From NCBI RefSeq assembly GCF_949987535.1, contig NW_026646029.1:558001-622000 (forward strand): a stretch of 64,000 nt of DNA. The letters are read 5' to 3'. The translations under genes were made by a program, and so were the position numbers. The DNA comes from Balaenoptera acutorostrata (taxonomy: Eukaryota > Chordata > Mammalia > Artiodactyla > Balaenopteridae). The notes under the pieces were generated by a model that was not told the DNA's origin, ran no database searches, and was given only the letters and a program-made list of their open reading frames with translations. Within the stretch, counting starts at the first letter, position 1. Each line of letters begins with the position of its first letter. Shown piece by piece: positions 33,443 through 45,764 of this stretch.

Positions 33443-35202
33443 TTTCTCTCTCTTTCACTGTCTTTGTTTCACGGGTTTTGAAAAGTAATTTCTTTTTATA
33501 ATGGGGTTTAGCTGCTTTTCACGGCTGTGTTTATGCCGCTTTACACCCCCTTGACTCACTTACAGAGCGATATCAATACATAGGTTTGAAGATTCTTACT
33601 AGTCAGATGTATTCTTCTGCGGTGAATAGGGGGTGTTGAGTCAGGTTCACTGAGCAAGGAGTAGGTCTTGTCTACTACATATTGGGTTTATGGAACGGTA
33701 TCTGAGCTAATTTGAAACCCTTGTTTTATGCATCACCCCACCTCACCTTTCCCGTTCAGCAACCATAGTGTGTTTTCTAAACGTGTGACACTGTTCTGTT
33801 TTGTAATTCAGTTCAAGTGTAGCGGTTTTTACATTCCCTCTATAAGTGATATCTTATGATAAGTGTCTTTTTCTGTGTGACTTATTTCACTTAGAATCGT
33901 CGTACCTAAATCCACTCATCGTGCTGCTACTAGCCTTATGACGTGGATTTCATGGCTGAGTGATATTCCATTGTACATGAGGACCACAACTTCTGTATCC
34001 ATTTTTCTCTTTCCTAGGATATTTAAGGTGTAATGAAGTGGGGGTTCTTGTCAACAGAGCAGCCCTAAACTTTGGGGTGCCTGTGTCTTGCTGATTTTTA
34101 GTTTTCCCAATTTATATGCCCATGAGTGGAAGTGCCCTATGCTCTCCAAGCTGTGTTTTTTAGATGTTTCAGGACACACCGTACACTTCTCCAGAGTGGC
34201 TGTTGGCAATTTACATCCCGCCCATCAGCGTAGCAAGGCTCCCATTTCTCCATGGCCGGTCCTGCATTTCTGGTTTGGACCCTTTTTTCCGCATGGCCCT
34301 TTTGCCCGCTGGGAAGCCAGACTTCTTTGGAGCGCTGATTTGCCTTTCCAGGTTGCTTGGTTGGCCAAAAAGGGCGTATGCGTTTTTTCCTGAATATATT
34401 CAGGAAAAAACGCATACGCTCTTTTTGGCCAAGGGCATCATTGTCCACGTTTTGCCGCTTTTCATGTGCTTTCAAGGCGATTCGAATCTACCTCCTGAAA
34501 TCTGTTTCCTGCAATTCTGCCTTGCTTTCAAAGCCTCTTCGTTGCCTTCCCTCAATATATTTGTGGACGCGAGTTATCATTTATAACTCTGCAGGTTTGT
34601 GAATTGCAGTGCCCCTGAGCTCCATTTTTCCAGTCGCTTTTTTGGGAGCTGACCGCAAAAGTGCAGGATTGCTTCAGGCCCTCTTCTGGTTCTGGGGGGC
34701 AGGCTGAGCTTGTGGTTAATTCTTCTTCCTGATGGGAAAATAGAGTGACCTGTGCCTGCCCCAACCCCTAGAGCTAGTCTCTCATTGGTTCCCTGTCTTC
34801 CCGTTCATCCTCAGGACAAATTGCAACCTGTACGGAACAGGAGGTTAAAGGTGCTGATTCTCCAAGGAGGGAGATGGCTAGTAAAGCGGCTGGAATGGCG
34901 AACCCGAGCACAAGGAGATGAGAAATGAGGTGCGTTTTAGAAACCTTTCCGGATCACGCGGTGTACCATCTTCTGGGTTTCTCGTGCATGTTTTCGACGT
35001 AGGAAGATGCCCTTGAACCTGGAGATTTGGGACCCATGGGATGGGTACCATGCAGTATTACTTTAAAGGGTCTGCGTTGGCTCACGCAACCTCACCAAAC
35101 CTCTCAGCCCCAAGAGTGTCCACCCTTATGTCTCAATCAGCTGTGGGTCTAGATATGGTCAATCCAGGTTGCATCACAGCCCCTGAACGAATTTTGTAAG
35201 AA
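33443..35202. repeat. Satellite unit 20, class A
   Basis: 1,760 bp; first unit of block H3. A marks throughout, with ACACTGTTCTG near 33788 as in copy 32. Private GAAGCCAG near 34313, where all others have GAAGCGAG. Confidence 0.95.
34361..34432. mobile_element. 72-bp palindrome (unit 20)
   Basis: One G/T pair (right arm GCTC), the A-class state. Confidence 0.75.
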
Positions 35203-36963
35203 TTTCTCTCTCTTTCACTGTCTTTGTTTCACGGATTTTGAAAAGTAATTTCTTTTTATAATGGGGTTTAGCTGCTTTTCACGGCTGTGCTTATGCCGCT
35301 TTACACCCCCTTGACTCAGTTACAGAGAGATATCAATACATAGGTTTGAAGATTCTTAATAGTCAGATATATTCTTGTGCGGTGAATAGGGGGTGTTGAG
35401 GCCAGTTCACTGAGCAAGGAGTAGGTCTTGTCTACTACATATTGGGTTTATGGAACGGTATCTGAGCTAATTTGAAACCCTTGTTTTATGCATCACCCCA
35501 CCTCACCTTTCCCGTTCAGCAGCCATAGTGTGTTTTCTGAACGTGTGACTCTGTTCTGTTTTGTAATTCAGTTCAAGTGTAGCGGTTTTTACATTCCCTC
35601 TATAAGTGATATCTTATGATAAGTGTCTTTTTCTGTGTGACTTATTTCACTTAGAATCGTCGTACCTAAATCCACTCATCGTGCTGCTACTAGCCTTATG
35701 ACGTGGATTTCATGGCTGAGTGATATTCCATTGTACATGAGGACCACAACTTCTTTATCCACTTTTCTCTTTCCTAGGATATTTAAGGTGTAATGAAGTG
35801 GGGGGTTCTTGTCAACAGAGCAGCCCTAAACTTTGGGGTGCCTGTGTCTTGCTGATTTTTAGTTTTCCCAATTTATACGCCCATGAGTGGAAGTGCCCTA
35901 TGCTCTCCAAGCTGTGTTTTTTAGATGTTTCAGGACACACCGTACACTTCTCCAGAGTGGCTGTTGGCAATTTACATCCCGCCCATCAGCGTAGCAAGGC
36001 TCCCATTTCTCCATGGCCGGTCCTGCATTTCTGGTTTGGACAGTTTTTTCCGCATGGCCCTTTTGCCCGCTGGGAAGCGAGACTTCTTTGGAGCGCTGAT
36101 TTGCCTTTCCAGGTTGCTTGGTTGGCCAAAAAGGGCGTATGCGTTTTTTCCTGAATATATTCAGGAAAAAACGCATACGCCCTTTTTGGCCAAGGGCATC
36201 ATTGTCCACGTTTTGCCGCTTTTCATGTGCTTTCAAGGCGATTCGAATCTACCTCCTGAAATCTGTTTCCTGCAATTCTGCCTTGCTTTCAAAGCCTCTT
36301 CGTTGCCTTCCCTCAATATATTTGTGGACGAGAGTTATCATTTATAACTCTGCAGGTTTGTGAATTGCAGTGGCCCTGAGCTCCATTTTTCCAGTCGCTT
36401 TTTTGGGAGCTGGCCGCAAAAGTGCAGGATTGCTTCAGGCCCTCTTCTGGTTCTGGGGGGCAGGCTGAGCTTGTGGTTAATTCTTCTTCCTGATGGGAAA
36501 ATAGAGTGACCTGTGCCTGTCCCAACCCCTAGAGCTAGTCTCTCATTGGTTCCCCCTCTTCCCGTTCATCCTCAGGACAAATTGCAACCTGTACGGAACA
36601 GGAGGTTAAAGGTGCTGATTCTCCAAGGAGGGAGATGGCTAGTAAAGCAGCTGGAATGGCGAACCCGAGCACAAGGAGATGAGAAATGAGGTGCGTTTTA
36701 GAAACCTTTCCCGATCACACAGTGTACCATCTTCTGGGTTTCTCATGCATGTTTTCGACGTAGGAAGATGCCCTTGAACCTGGAGATTTGGGACCCATGG
36801 GATGGGTACCATGCAGTATTACTTTAAAGGGTCTGCGTTGGCTCACGCAACCTCACCAAACCTCTCAGCCCCAAGAGTGTCCACCCTTATGTCTCAATCA
36901 GCTGTGGGTCTAGATATGGTCAATCCAGGTTGCATCACAGCCCCTGAACGAATTTTGTAAGAA
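35203..36963. repeat. Satellite unit 21, class B
   Basis: 1,761 bp with the six-G run near 35799. B marks throughout; CGTTCAGCAG near 35513. Private CACGGATTTTG near 35230. Confidence 0.95.
36122..36193. mobile_element. 72-bp palindrome (unit 21)
   Basis: Perfect arms. Confidence 0.75.
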
Positions 36964-38723
36964 TTTCTCTCTCTTTCACTGTCTTTGTTTCACGGGTTTT
37001 GAAAAGTAATTTCTTTTTATAATGGGGTTTAGCTGCTTTTCACGGCTGTGTTTATGCCGCTTTACACCCCCTTGACTCACTTACAGAGCGATATCAATAC
37101 ATAGGTTTGAAGATTCTTACTAGTCAGATGTATTCTTCTGCGGTGAATAGGGGGTGTTGAGTCAGGTTCACTGAGCAAGGAGTAGGTCTTGTCTACTACA
37201 TATTGGGTTTATGGAACGGTATCTGAGCTAATTTGAAACCCTTGTTTTATGCATCACCCCACCTCACCTTTCCCGTTCAGCAACCATAGTGTGTTTTCTA
37301 AACGTGTGACTCTGTTCTGTTTTGTAATTCAGTTCAAGTGTAGCGGTTTTTACATTCCCTCTATAAGTGATATCTTATGATAAGTGTCTTTTTCTGTGTG
37401 ACTTATTTCACTTAGAATCGTCGTACCTAAATCCACTCATCGTGCTGCTACTAGCCTTATGACGTGGATTTCATGGCTGAGTGATATTCCATTGTACATG
37501 AGGACGACAACTTCTGTATCCATTTTTCTCTTTCCTAGGATATTTAAGGTGTAATGAAGTGGGGGTTCTTGTCAACAGAGCAGCCCTAAACTTTGGGGTG
37601 CCTGTGTCTTGCTGATTTTTAGTTTTCCCAATTTATACGCCCATGAGTGGAAGTGCCCTATGCTCTCCAAGCTGTGTTTTTTAGATGTTTCAGGACACAC
37701 CGTACACTTCTCCAGAGTGGCTGTTGGCAATTTACATCCCGCCTATCAGTGTAGCAAGGCTCCCATTTCTCCATGGCCGGTCCTGCATTTCTGGTTTGGA
37801 CACTTTTTTCCGCATGGCCCATTTGCCCGCTGGGAAGCGAGACTTCTTTGGAGCGCTGATTTGCATTTCCAGGTTGCTTGGTTGGGCAAAAAGGGCGTAT
37901 GCGTTTTTTCCTGAATATATTCAGGAAAAAACGCATACGCCCTTTTTGGCCAAGGGCATCATTGTCCACGTTTTGCCGCTTTTCATGTGCTTTCAAGGTG
38001 ATTCGAATCTACCTCCTGAAATCTGTTTCCTGCAATTCTGCCTTGCTTTCAAAGCCTCTTCGTTGCCTTCCCTCAATATATTTGTGGACGAGAGTTATCA
38101 TTTATAACTCTGCAGGTTTGTGAATGGCAGTGCCCCTGAGCTCCATTTTTCCAGTTGCTTTTTTGGGAGCTGGCCGCAAAAGTGCAGGATTGCTTCAGGC
38201 CCTCTTCTGGTTCTGGGGGGCAGGCTGAGCTTGTGGTTAATTCTTCTTCCTAATGGGAAAATAGAGTGACCTGTGCCTGTCCCAACCCCTAGAGCTAGTC
38301 TCTCATTGGTTCCCCCTCTTCCCGTTCATCCTCAGGACAAATTGCAACCTGTACGGGACAGGAGGTTAAAGGTGCTGATTCTCCAAGGAGGGAGATGGCT
38401 AGTAAAGCGGCTGGAATGGCGAACCCGAGCACAAGGAGATGAGAAATGAGGTGCGTTTTAGAAACCTTTCCGGATCACACGGTGTACCATCTTCTGGGTT
38501 TCTCATGCATGTTTTCGACGTAGGAAGATGCCCTTGAACCTGGAGATTTGGGACCCATGGGATGGGTACCATGCAGTATTACTTTAAAGGGTCTGCGTTG
38601 GCTCACGCAACCTCACCAAACCTCTCAGCCCCAAGAGTGTCCACCCTTATGTCTCAATCAGCTGTGGGTCTAGATATGGTCAATCCAGGTTGCATCACAG
38701 CCCCTGAACGAATTTTGTAAGAA
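36964..38723. repeat. Satellite unit 22, class C
   Basis: 1,760 bp. All C marks present (GGACGAC near 37502, CCTATCAGTG near 37741, CCTAATGGG near 38249, ACGGGACAGG near 38353). Confidence 0.95.
37882..37953. mobile_element. 72-bp palindrome (unit 22)
   Basis: One G/G mismatch (left arm TTGGGC). Confidence 0.75.
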
Positions 38724-40483
38724 TTTCGCTCTCTTTCACTGTCTTTGTTTCACGGGTTTTGAAAAGTAATTTCTTTTTATAATGGGGTTTAGCTGCTTTT
38801 CACGGCTGTGTTTATGCCGCTTTACACCCCCTTGACTCACTTACAGAGCGATATCAATACATAGGTTTGAAGATTCTTACTAGTCAGATGTATTCTTCTG
38901 CGGTGAATAGGGGGTGTTGAGTCAGGTTCACTGAGCAAGGAGTAGGTCTTGTCTACTACATATTGGGTTTATGGAACGGTATCTGAGCTAATTTGAAACC
39001 CTTGTTTTATGCATCACCCCACCTCACCTTTCCCGTTCAGCAACCATAGTGTGTTTTCTAAACGTGTGACTCTGTTCTGTTTTGTAATTCAGTTCAAGTG
39101 TAGCGTTTTTTACATTCCCTCTATAAGTGATATCTTATGATAAGTGTCTTTTTCTGTGTGACTTATTTCACTTAGAATCGTCGTACCTAAATCCACTCAT
39201 CGTGCTGCTACTAGCCTTATGACGTGGATTTCATGGCTGAGTGATATTCCATTGTACATGAGGACCACAACTTCTGTATCCATTTTTCTCTTTCCTAGGA
39301 TATTTAAGGTGTAATGAAGTGGGGGTTCTTGTCAACAGAGCAGCCCTAAACTTTGGGGTGCCTGTGTCTTGCTGATTTTTAGTTTTCCCAATTTATACGC
39401 CCATGAGTGGAAGTGCCCTATGCTCTCCAAGCTGTGTTTTTTAGATGTTTCAGGACACACCGTACACTTCTCCAGAGTGGCTGTTGGCAATTTACATCCC
39501 GCCTATCAGCGTAGCAAGGCTCCCATTTCTCCATGGCCGGTCCTGCATTTCTGGTTTGGACACTTTTTTCCGCATGGCCCTTTTGCCCGCTGGGAAGCGA
39601 GACTTCTTTGGAGCACTGATTTGCATTTCCAGGTTGCTTGGTTGGGCAAAAAGGGCGTATGCGTTTTTTCCTGAATATATTCAGGAAAAAACGCATACGC
39701 CCTTTTTGGCCAAGGGCATCATTGTCCACGTTTTGCCGCTTTTCATGTGCTTTCAAGGTGATTCGAATCTACCTCCTGAAATCTGTTTCCTGCAATTCTG
39801 CCTTGCTTTCAAAGCCTCTTCGTTGCCTTCCCTCAATATATTTGTGGACGAGAGTTATCATTTATAACTCTGCAGGTTTGTGAATTGCAGTGCCCCTGAG
39901 CTCCATTTTTCCAGTTGCTTTTTTGGGAGCTGGCCGCAAAAGTGCAGGATTGCTTCAGGCCCTCTTCTGGTTCTGGGGGGCAGGCTGAGCTTGTGGTTAA
40001 TTCTTCTTCCTAATGGGAAAATAGAGTGACCTGTGCCTGTCCCAACCCCTAGAGCTAGTCTCTCATTGGTTCCCCCTCTTCCCGTTCATCCTCAGGACAA
40101 ATTGCAACCTGTACGGAACAGGAGGTTAAAGGTGCTGATTCTCCAAGGAGGGAGATGGCTAGTAAAGCGGCTGGAATGGCGAACCCGAGCACAAGGAGAT
40201 GAGAAATGAGGTGCGTTTTAGAAACCTTTCCCGATCACACGGTGTACCATCTTCTGGGTTTCTCATGCATGTTTTCGACGTAGGAAGATGCCCTTGAACC
40301 TGGAGATTTGGGACCCATGGGATGGGTACCATGCAGTATTACTTTAAAGGGTCTGCGTTGGCTCACGCAACCTCACCAAACCTCTCAGCCCCAAGAGTGT
40401 CCACCCTTATGTCTCAATCAGCTGTGGGTCTAGATATGGTCAATCCAGGTTGCATCACAGACCCTGAACGAATTTTGTAAGAA
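38724..40483. repeat. Satellite unit 23, class D
   Basis: 1,760 bp. TTTCGCTCTC start, TAGCGTTTTTTAC near 39101, GAGCACTGATT near 39612, CACAGACCCTG near 40455. Confidence 0.95.
39642..39713. mobile_element. 72-bp palindrome (unit 23)
   Basis: One G/G mismatch (left arm TTGGGC). Confidence 0.75.
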
Positions 40484-42244
40484 TTTCTCTCTCTTTCACT
40501 GTCTTTGTTTCACGGGTTTTGAAAAGTAATTTATTTTTATAATGGGGTTTAGCTGCTTTTCACGGCTGTGTTTATGCCGCTTTACACCCCCTTGACTCAC
40601 TTACAGAGCGATATCAATACATAGGTTTGAAGATTCTTACTAGTCAGATGTATTCTTCTGCGGTGAATAGGGGGTGTTGAGTCAGGTTCACTGAGCAAGG
40701 AGTAGGTCTTGTCTACTACATATTGGGTTTATGGAACGGTATCTGAGCTAATTTGAAACCCTTGTTTTATGCATCACCCCACCTCACCTTTCCCGTTCAG
40801 CAGCCATATTGTGTTTTCTGAACGTGTGACTCTGTTCTGTTTGGTAATTCAGTTCAAGTGTAGCGGTTTTTACATTCCCTCTATAAGTGATATCTTATGA
40901 TAAGTGTCTTTTTCTGTGTGACTTATTTCACTTAGAATCGTCGTACCTAAATCCACTCATCGTGCTGCTACTAGCCTTATGACGTGGATTTCATGGCTGA
41001 GTGATATTCCATTGTACATGAGGACCACAACTTCTTTATCCACTTTTCTCTTTCCTAGGATATTTAAGGTGTAATGAAGTGGGGGGTTCTTGTCAACAGA
41101 GCAGCCCTAAACTTTGGGGTGCCTGTGTCTTGCTGATTTTTAGTTTTCCCAATTTATACGCCCATGAGTGGAAGTGCCCTATGCTCTCCAAGCTGTGTTT
41201 TTTAGATGTTTCAGGACACACCGTACACTTCTCCAGAGTGGCTGTTGGCAATTTACATCCCGCCCATCAGCGTAGCAAGGCTCCCATTTCTCCATGGCCG
41301 GTCCTGCATTTCTGGTTTGGACAGTTTTTTCCGCATGGCCCTTTTGCCCGCTGGGAAGCGAGACTTCTTTGGAGCGCTGATTTGCCTTTCCAGGTTGCTT
41401 GGTTGGCCAAAAAGGGCGTATGCGTTTTTTCCTGAATATATTCAGGAAAAAACGCATACGCCCTTTTTGGCCAAGGGCATCATTGTCCACGTTTTGCCGC
41501 TTTTCATGTGCTTTCAAGGCGATTCGAATCTACCTCCTGAAATCTGTTTCCTGCAATTCTGCCTTGCTTTCAAAGCCTCTTCGTTGCCTTCCCTCAATAT
41601 ATTTGTGGACGAGAGTTATCATTTATAACTCTGCAGGTTTGTGAATTGCAGTGGCCCTGAGCTCCATTTTTCCAGTCGCTTTTTTGGGAGCTGGCCGCAA
41701 AAGTGCAGGATTGCTTCAGGCCCTCTTCTGGTTCTGGGGGGCAGGCTGAGCTTGTGGTTAATTCTTCTTCCTGATGGGAAAATAGAGTGACCTGTGCCTG
41801 TCCCAACCCCTAGAGCTAGTCTCTCATTGGTTCCCCCTCTTCCCGTTCATCCTCAGGACAAATTGCAACCTGTACGGAACAGGAGGTTAAAGGTGCTGAT
41901 TCTCCAAGGAGGGAGATGGCTAGTAAAGCAGCTGGAATGGCGAACCCGAGCACAAGGAGATGAGAAATGAGGTGCGTTTTAGAAACCTTTCCCGATCACA
42001 CAGTGTACCATCTTCTGGGTTTCTCATGCATGTTTTCGACGTAGGAAGATGCCCTTGAACCTGGAGATTTGGGACCCATGGGATGGGTACCATGCAGTAT
42101 TACTTTAAAGGGTCTGCGTTGGCTCACGCAACCTCACCAAACCTCTCAGCCCCAAGAGTGTCCACCCTTATGTCTCAATCAGCTGTGGGTCTAGATATGG
42201 TCAATCCAGGTTGCATCACAGCCCCTGAACGAATTTTGTAAGAA
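40484..42244. repeat. Satellite unit 24, E/B recombinant
   Basis: 1,761 bp. Same switch as copy 11: E marks up to TTGGTAATTC near 40841, B marks from CTTCTTTATCCAC near 41031. Opens the second B-C-D triplet of H3. Confidence 0.92.
41403..41474. mobile_element. 72-bp palindrome (unit 24)
   Basis: Perfect arms. Confidence 0.75.
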
Positions 42245-44004
42245 TTTCTCTCTCTTTCACTGTCTTTGTTTCACGGGTTTTGAAAAGTAATTTCTTTTTA
42301 TAATGGGGTTTAGCTGCTTTTCACGGCTGTGTTTATGCCGCTTTACACCCCCTTGACTCACTTACAGAGCGATATCAATACATAGGTTTGAAGATTCTTA
42401 CTAGTCAGATGTATTCTTCTGCGGTGAATAGGGGGTGTTGAGTCAGGTTCACTGAGCAAGGAGTAGGTCTTGTCTACTACATATTGGGTTTATGGAACGG
42501 TATCTGAGCTAATTTGAAACCCTTGTTTTATGCATCACCCCACCTCACCTTTCCCGTTCAGCAACCATAGTGTGTTTTCTAAACGTGTGACTCTGTTCTG
42601 TTTTGTAATTCAGTTCAAGTGTAGCGGTTTTTACATTCCCTCTATAAGTGATATCTTATGATAAGTGTCTTTTTCTGTGTGACTTATTTCACTTAGAATC
42701 GTCGTACCTAAATCCACTCATCGTGCTGCTACTAGCCTTATGACGTGGATTTCATGGCTGAGTGATATTCCATTGTACATGAGGACGACAACTTCTGTAT
42801 CCATTTTTCTCTTTCCTAGGATATTTAAGGTGTAATGAAGTGGGGGTTCTTGTCAACAGAGCAGCCCTAAACTTTGGGGTGCCTGTGTCTTGCTGATTTT
42901 TAGTTTTCCCAATTTATACGCCCATGAGTGGAAGTGCCCTATGCTCTCCAAGCTGTGTTTTTTAGATGTTTCAGGACACACCGTACACTTCTCCAGAGTG
43001 GCTGTTGGCAATTTACATCCCGCCTATCAGTGTAGCAAGGCTCCCATTTCTCCATGGCCGGTCCTGCATTTCTGGTTTGGACACTTTTTTCCGCATGGCC
43101 CATTTGCCCGCTGGGAAGCGAGACTTCTTTGGAGCGCTGATTTGCATTTCCAGGTTGCTTGGTTGGGCAAAAAGGGCGTATGCGTTTTTTCCTGAATATA
43201 TTCAGGAAAAAACGCATACGCCCTTTTTGGCCAAGGGCATCATTGTCCACGTTTTGCCGCTTTTCATGTGCTTTCAAGGTGATTCGAATCTACCTCCTGA
43301 AATCTGTTTCCTGCAATTCTGCCTTGCTTTCAAAGCCTCTTCGTTGCCTTCCCTCAATATATTTGTGGACGAGAGTTATCATTTATAACTCTGCAGGTTT
43401 GTGAATGGCAGTGCCCCTGAGCTCCATTTTTCCAGTTGCTTTTTTGGGAGCTGGCCGCAAAAGTGCAGGATTGCTTCAGGCCCTCTTCTGGTTCTGGGGG
43501 GCAGGCTGAGCTTGTGGTTAATTCTTCTTCCTAATGGGAAAATAGAGTGACCTGTGCCTGTCCCAACCCCTAGAGCTAGTCTCTCATTGGTTCCCCCTCT
43601 TCCCGTTCATCCTCAGGACAAATTGCAACCTGTACGGGACAGGAGGTTAAAGGTGCTGATTCTCCAAGGAGGGAGATGGCTAGTAAAGCGGCTGGAATGG
43701 CGAACCCGAGCACAAGGAGATGAGAAATGAGGTGCGTTTTAGAAACCTTTCCGGATCACACGGTGTACCATCTTCTGGGTTTCTCATGCATGTTTTCGAC
43801 GTAGGAAGATGCCCTTGAACCTGGAGATTTGGGACCCATGGGATGGGTACCATGCAGTATTACTTTAAAGGGTCTGCGTTGGCTCACGCAACCTCACCAA
43901 ACCTCTCAGCCCCAAGAGTGTCCACCCTTATGTCTCAATCAGCTGTGGGTCTAGATATGGTCAATCCAGGTTGCATCACAGCCCCTGAACGAATTTTGTA
44001 AGAA
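42245..44004. repeat. Satellite unit 25, class C
   Basis: 1,760 bp. All C marks present (GGACGAC near 42783, CCTATCAGTG near 43022, ACGGGACAGG near 43634). Confidence 0.95.
43163..43234. mobile_element. 72-bp palindrome (unit 25)
   Basis: One G/G mismatch (left arm TTGGGC). Confidence 0.75.
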
Positions 44005-45764
44005 TTTCGCTCTCTTTCACTGTCTTTGTTTCACGGGTTTTGAAAAGTAATTTCTTTTTATAATGGGGTTTAGCTGCTTTTCACGGCTGTGTTTATGCCG
44101 CTTTACACCCCCTTGACTCACTTACAGAGCGATATCAATACATAGGTTTGAAGATTCTTACTAGTCAGATGTATTCTTCTGCGGTGAATAGGGGGTGTTG
44201 AGTCAGGTTCACTGAGCAAGGAGTAGGTCTTGTCTACTACATATTGGGTTTATGGAACGGTATCTGAGCTAATTTGAAACCCTTGTTTTATGCATCACCC
44301 CACCTCACCTTTCCCGTTCAGCAACCATAGTGTGTTTTCTAAACGTGTGACTCTGTTCTGTTTTGTAATTCAGTTCAAGTGTAGCGTTTTTTACATTCCC
44401 TCTATAAGTGATATCTTATGATAAGTGTCTTTTTCTGTGTGACTTATTTCACTTAGAATCGTCGTACCTAAATCCACTCATCGTGCTGCTACTAGCCTTA
44501 TGACGTGGATTTCATGGCTGAGTGATATTCCATTGTACATGAGGACCACAACTTCTGTATCCATTTTTCTCTTTCCTAGGATATTTAAGGTGTAATGAAG
44601 TGGGGGTTCTTGTCAACAGAGCAGCCCTAAACTTTGGGGTGCCTGTGTCTTGCTGATTTTTAGTTTTCCCAATTTATACGCCCATGAGTGGAAGTGCCCT
44701 ATGCTCTCCAAGCTGTGTTTTTTAGATGTTTCAGGACACACCGTACACTTCTCCAGAGTGGCTGTTGGCAATTTACATCCCGCCTATCAGCGTAGCAAGG
44801 CTCCCATTTCTCCATGGCCGGTCCTGCATTTCTGGTTTGGACACTTTTTTCCGCATGGCCCTTTTGCCCGCTGGGAAGCGAGACTTCTTTGGAGCACTGA
44901 TTTGCATTTCCAGGTTGCTTGGTTGGGCAAAAAGGGCGTATGCGTTTTTTCCTGAATATATTCAGGAAAAAACGCATACGCCCTTTTTGGCCAAGGGCAT
45001 CATTGTCCACGTTTTGCCGCTTTTCATGTGCTTTCAAGGTGATTCGAATCTACCTCCTGAAATCTGTTTCCTGCAATTCTGCCTTGCTTTCAAAGCCTCT
45101 TCGTTGCCTTCCCTCAATATATTTGTGGACGAGAGTTATCATTTATAACTCTGCAGGTTTGTGAATGGCAGTGCCCCTGAGCTCCATTTTTCCAGTTGCT
45201 TTTTTGGGAGCTGGCCGCAAAAGTGCAGGATTGCTTCAGGCCCTCTTCTGGTTCTGGGGGGCAGGCTGAGCTTGTGGTTAATTCTTCTTCCTGATGGGAA
45301 AATAGAGTGACCTGTGCCTGCCCCAACCCCTAGAGCTAGTCTCTCATTGGTTCCCTGTCTTCCCGTTCATCCTCAGGACAAATTGCAACCTGTACGGAAC
45401 AGGAGGTTAAAGGTGCTGATTCTCCAAGGAGGGAGATGGCTAGTAAAGCGGCTGGAATGGCGAACCCGAGCACAAGGAGATGAGAAATGAGGTGCGTTTT
45501 AGAAACCTTTCCGGATCACGCGGTGTACCATCTTCTGGGTTTCTCGTGCATGTTTTCGACGTAGGAAGATGCCCTTGAACCTGGAGATTTGGGACCCATG
45601 GGATGGGTACCATGCAGTATTACTTTAAAGGGTCTGCGTTGGCTCACGCAACCTCACCAAACCTCTCAGCCCCAAGAGTGTCCACCCTTATGTCTCAATC
45701 AGCTGTGGGTCTAGATATGGTCAATCCAGGTTGCATCACAGCCCCTGAACGAATTTTGTAAGAA
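44005..45764. repeat. Satellite unit 26, D/E recombinant
   Basis: 1,760 bp. D up to at least 45064: TTTCGCTCTC, TAGCGTTTTTTAC, GAGCACTGATT, CTACCTCCTGAAATCTG. From 45167 it follows the end of copy 14: GAATGGCAG with CCTGATGGG, CCTGCCCC, CCCTGTC, CACGCGG and CTCGTGCATG. The switch lies between 45065 and 45166, 71-172 bp past the palindrome. It stands where H2 has two units, copies 13 and 14. Confidence 0.92.
44923..44994. mobile_element. 72-bp palindrome (unit 26)
   Basis: One G/G mismatch (D state). The D-to-E switch of this unit lies 71-172 bp downstream. Confidence 0.75.

Larger units (their letters stand above)
35203..45764. repeat. Tandem duplication of the B-C-D triplet in H3
   Basis: Copies 21-23 and copies 24-26 repeat the arrangement of H2. 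Copy 24 carries the same E-to-B switch as copy 11, so the duplication happened before H2 and H3 separated. The last unit, copy 26, is D only in its first part and continues as E. Confidence 0.8.
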
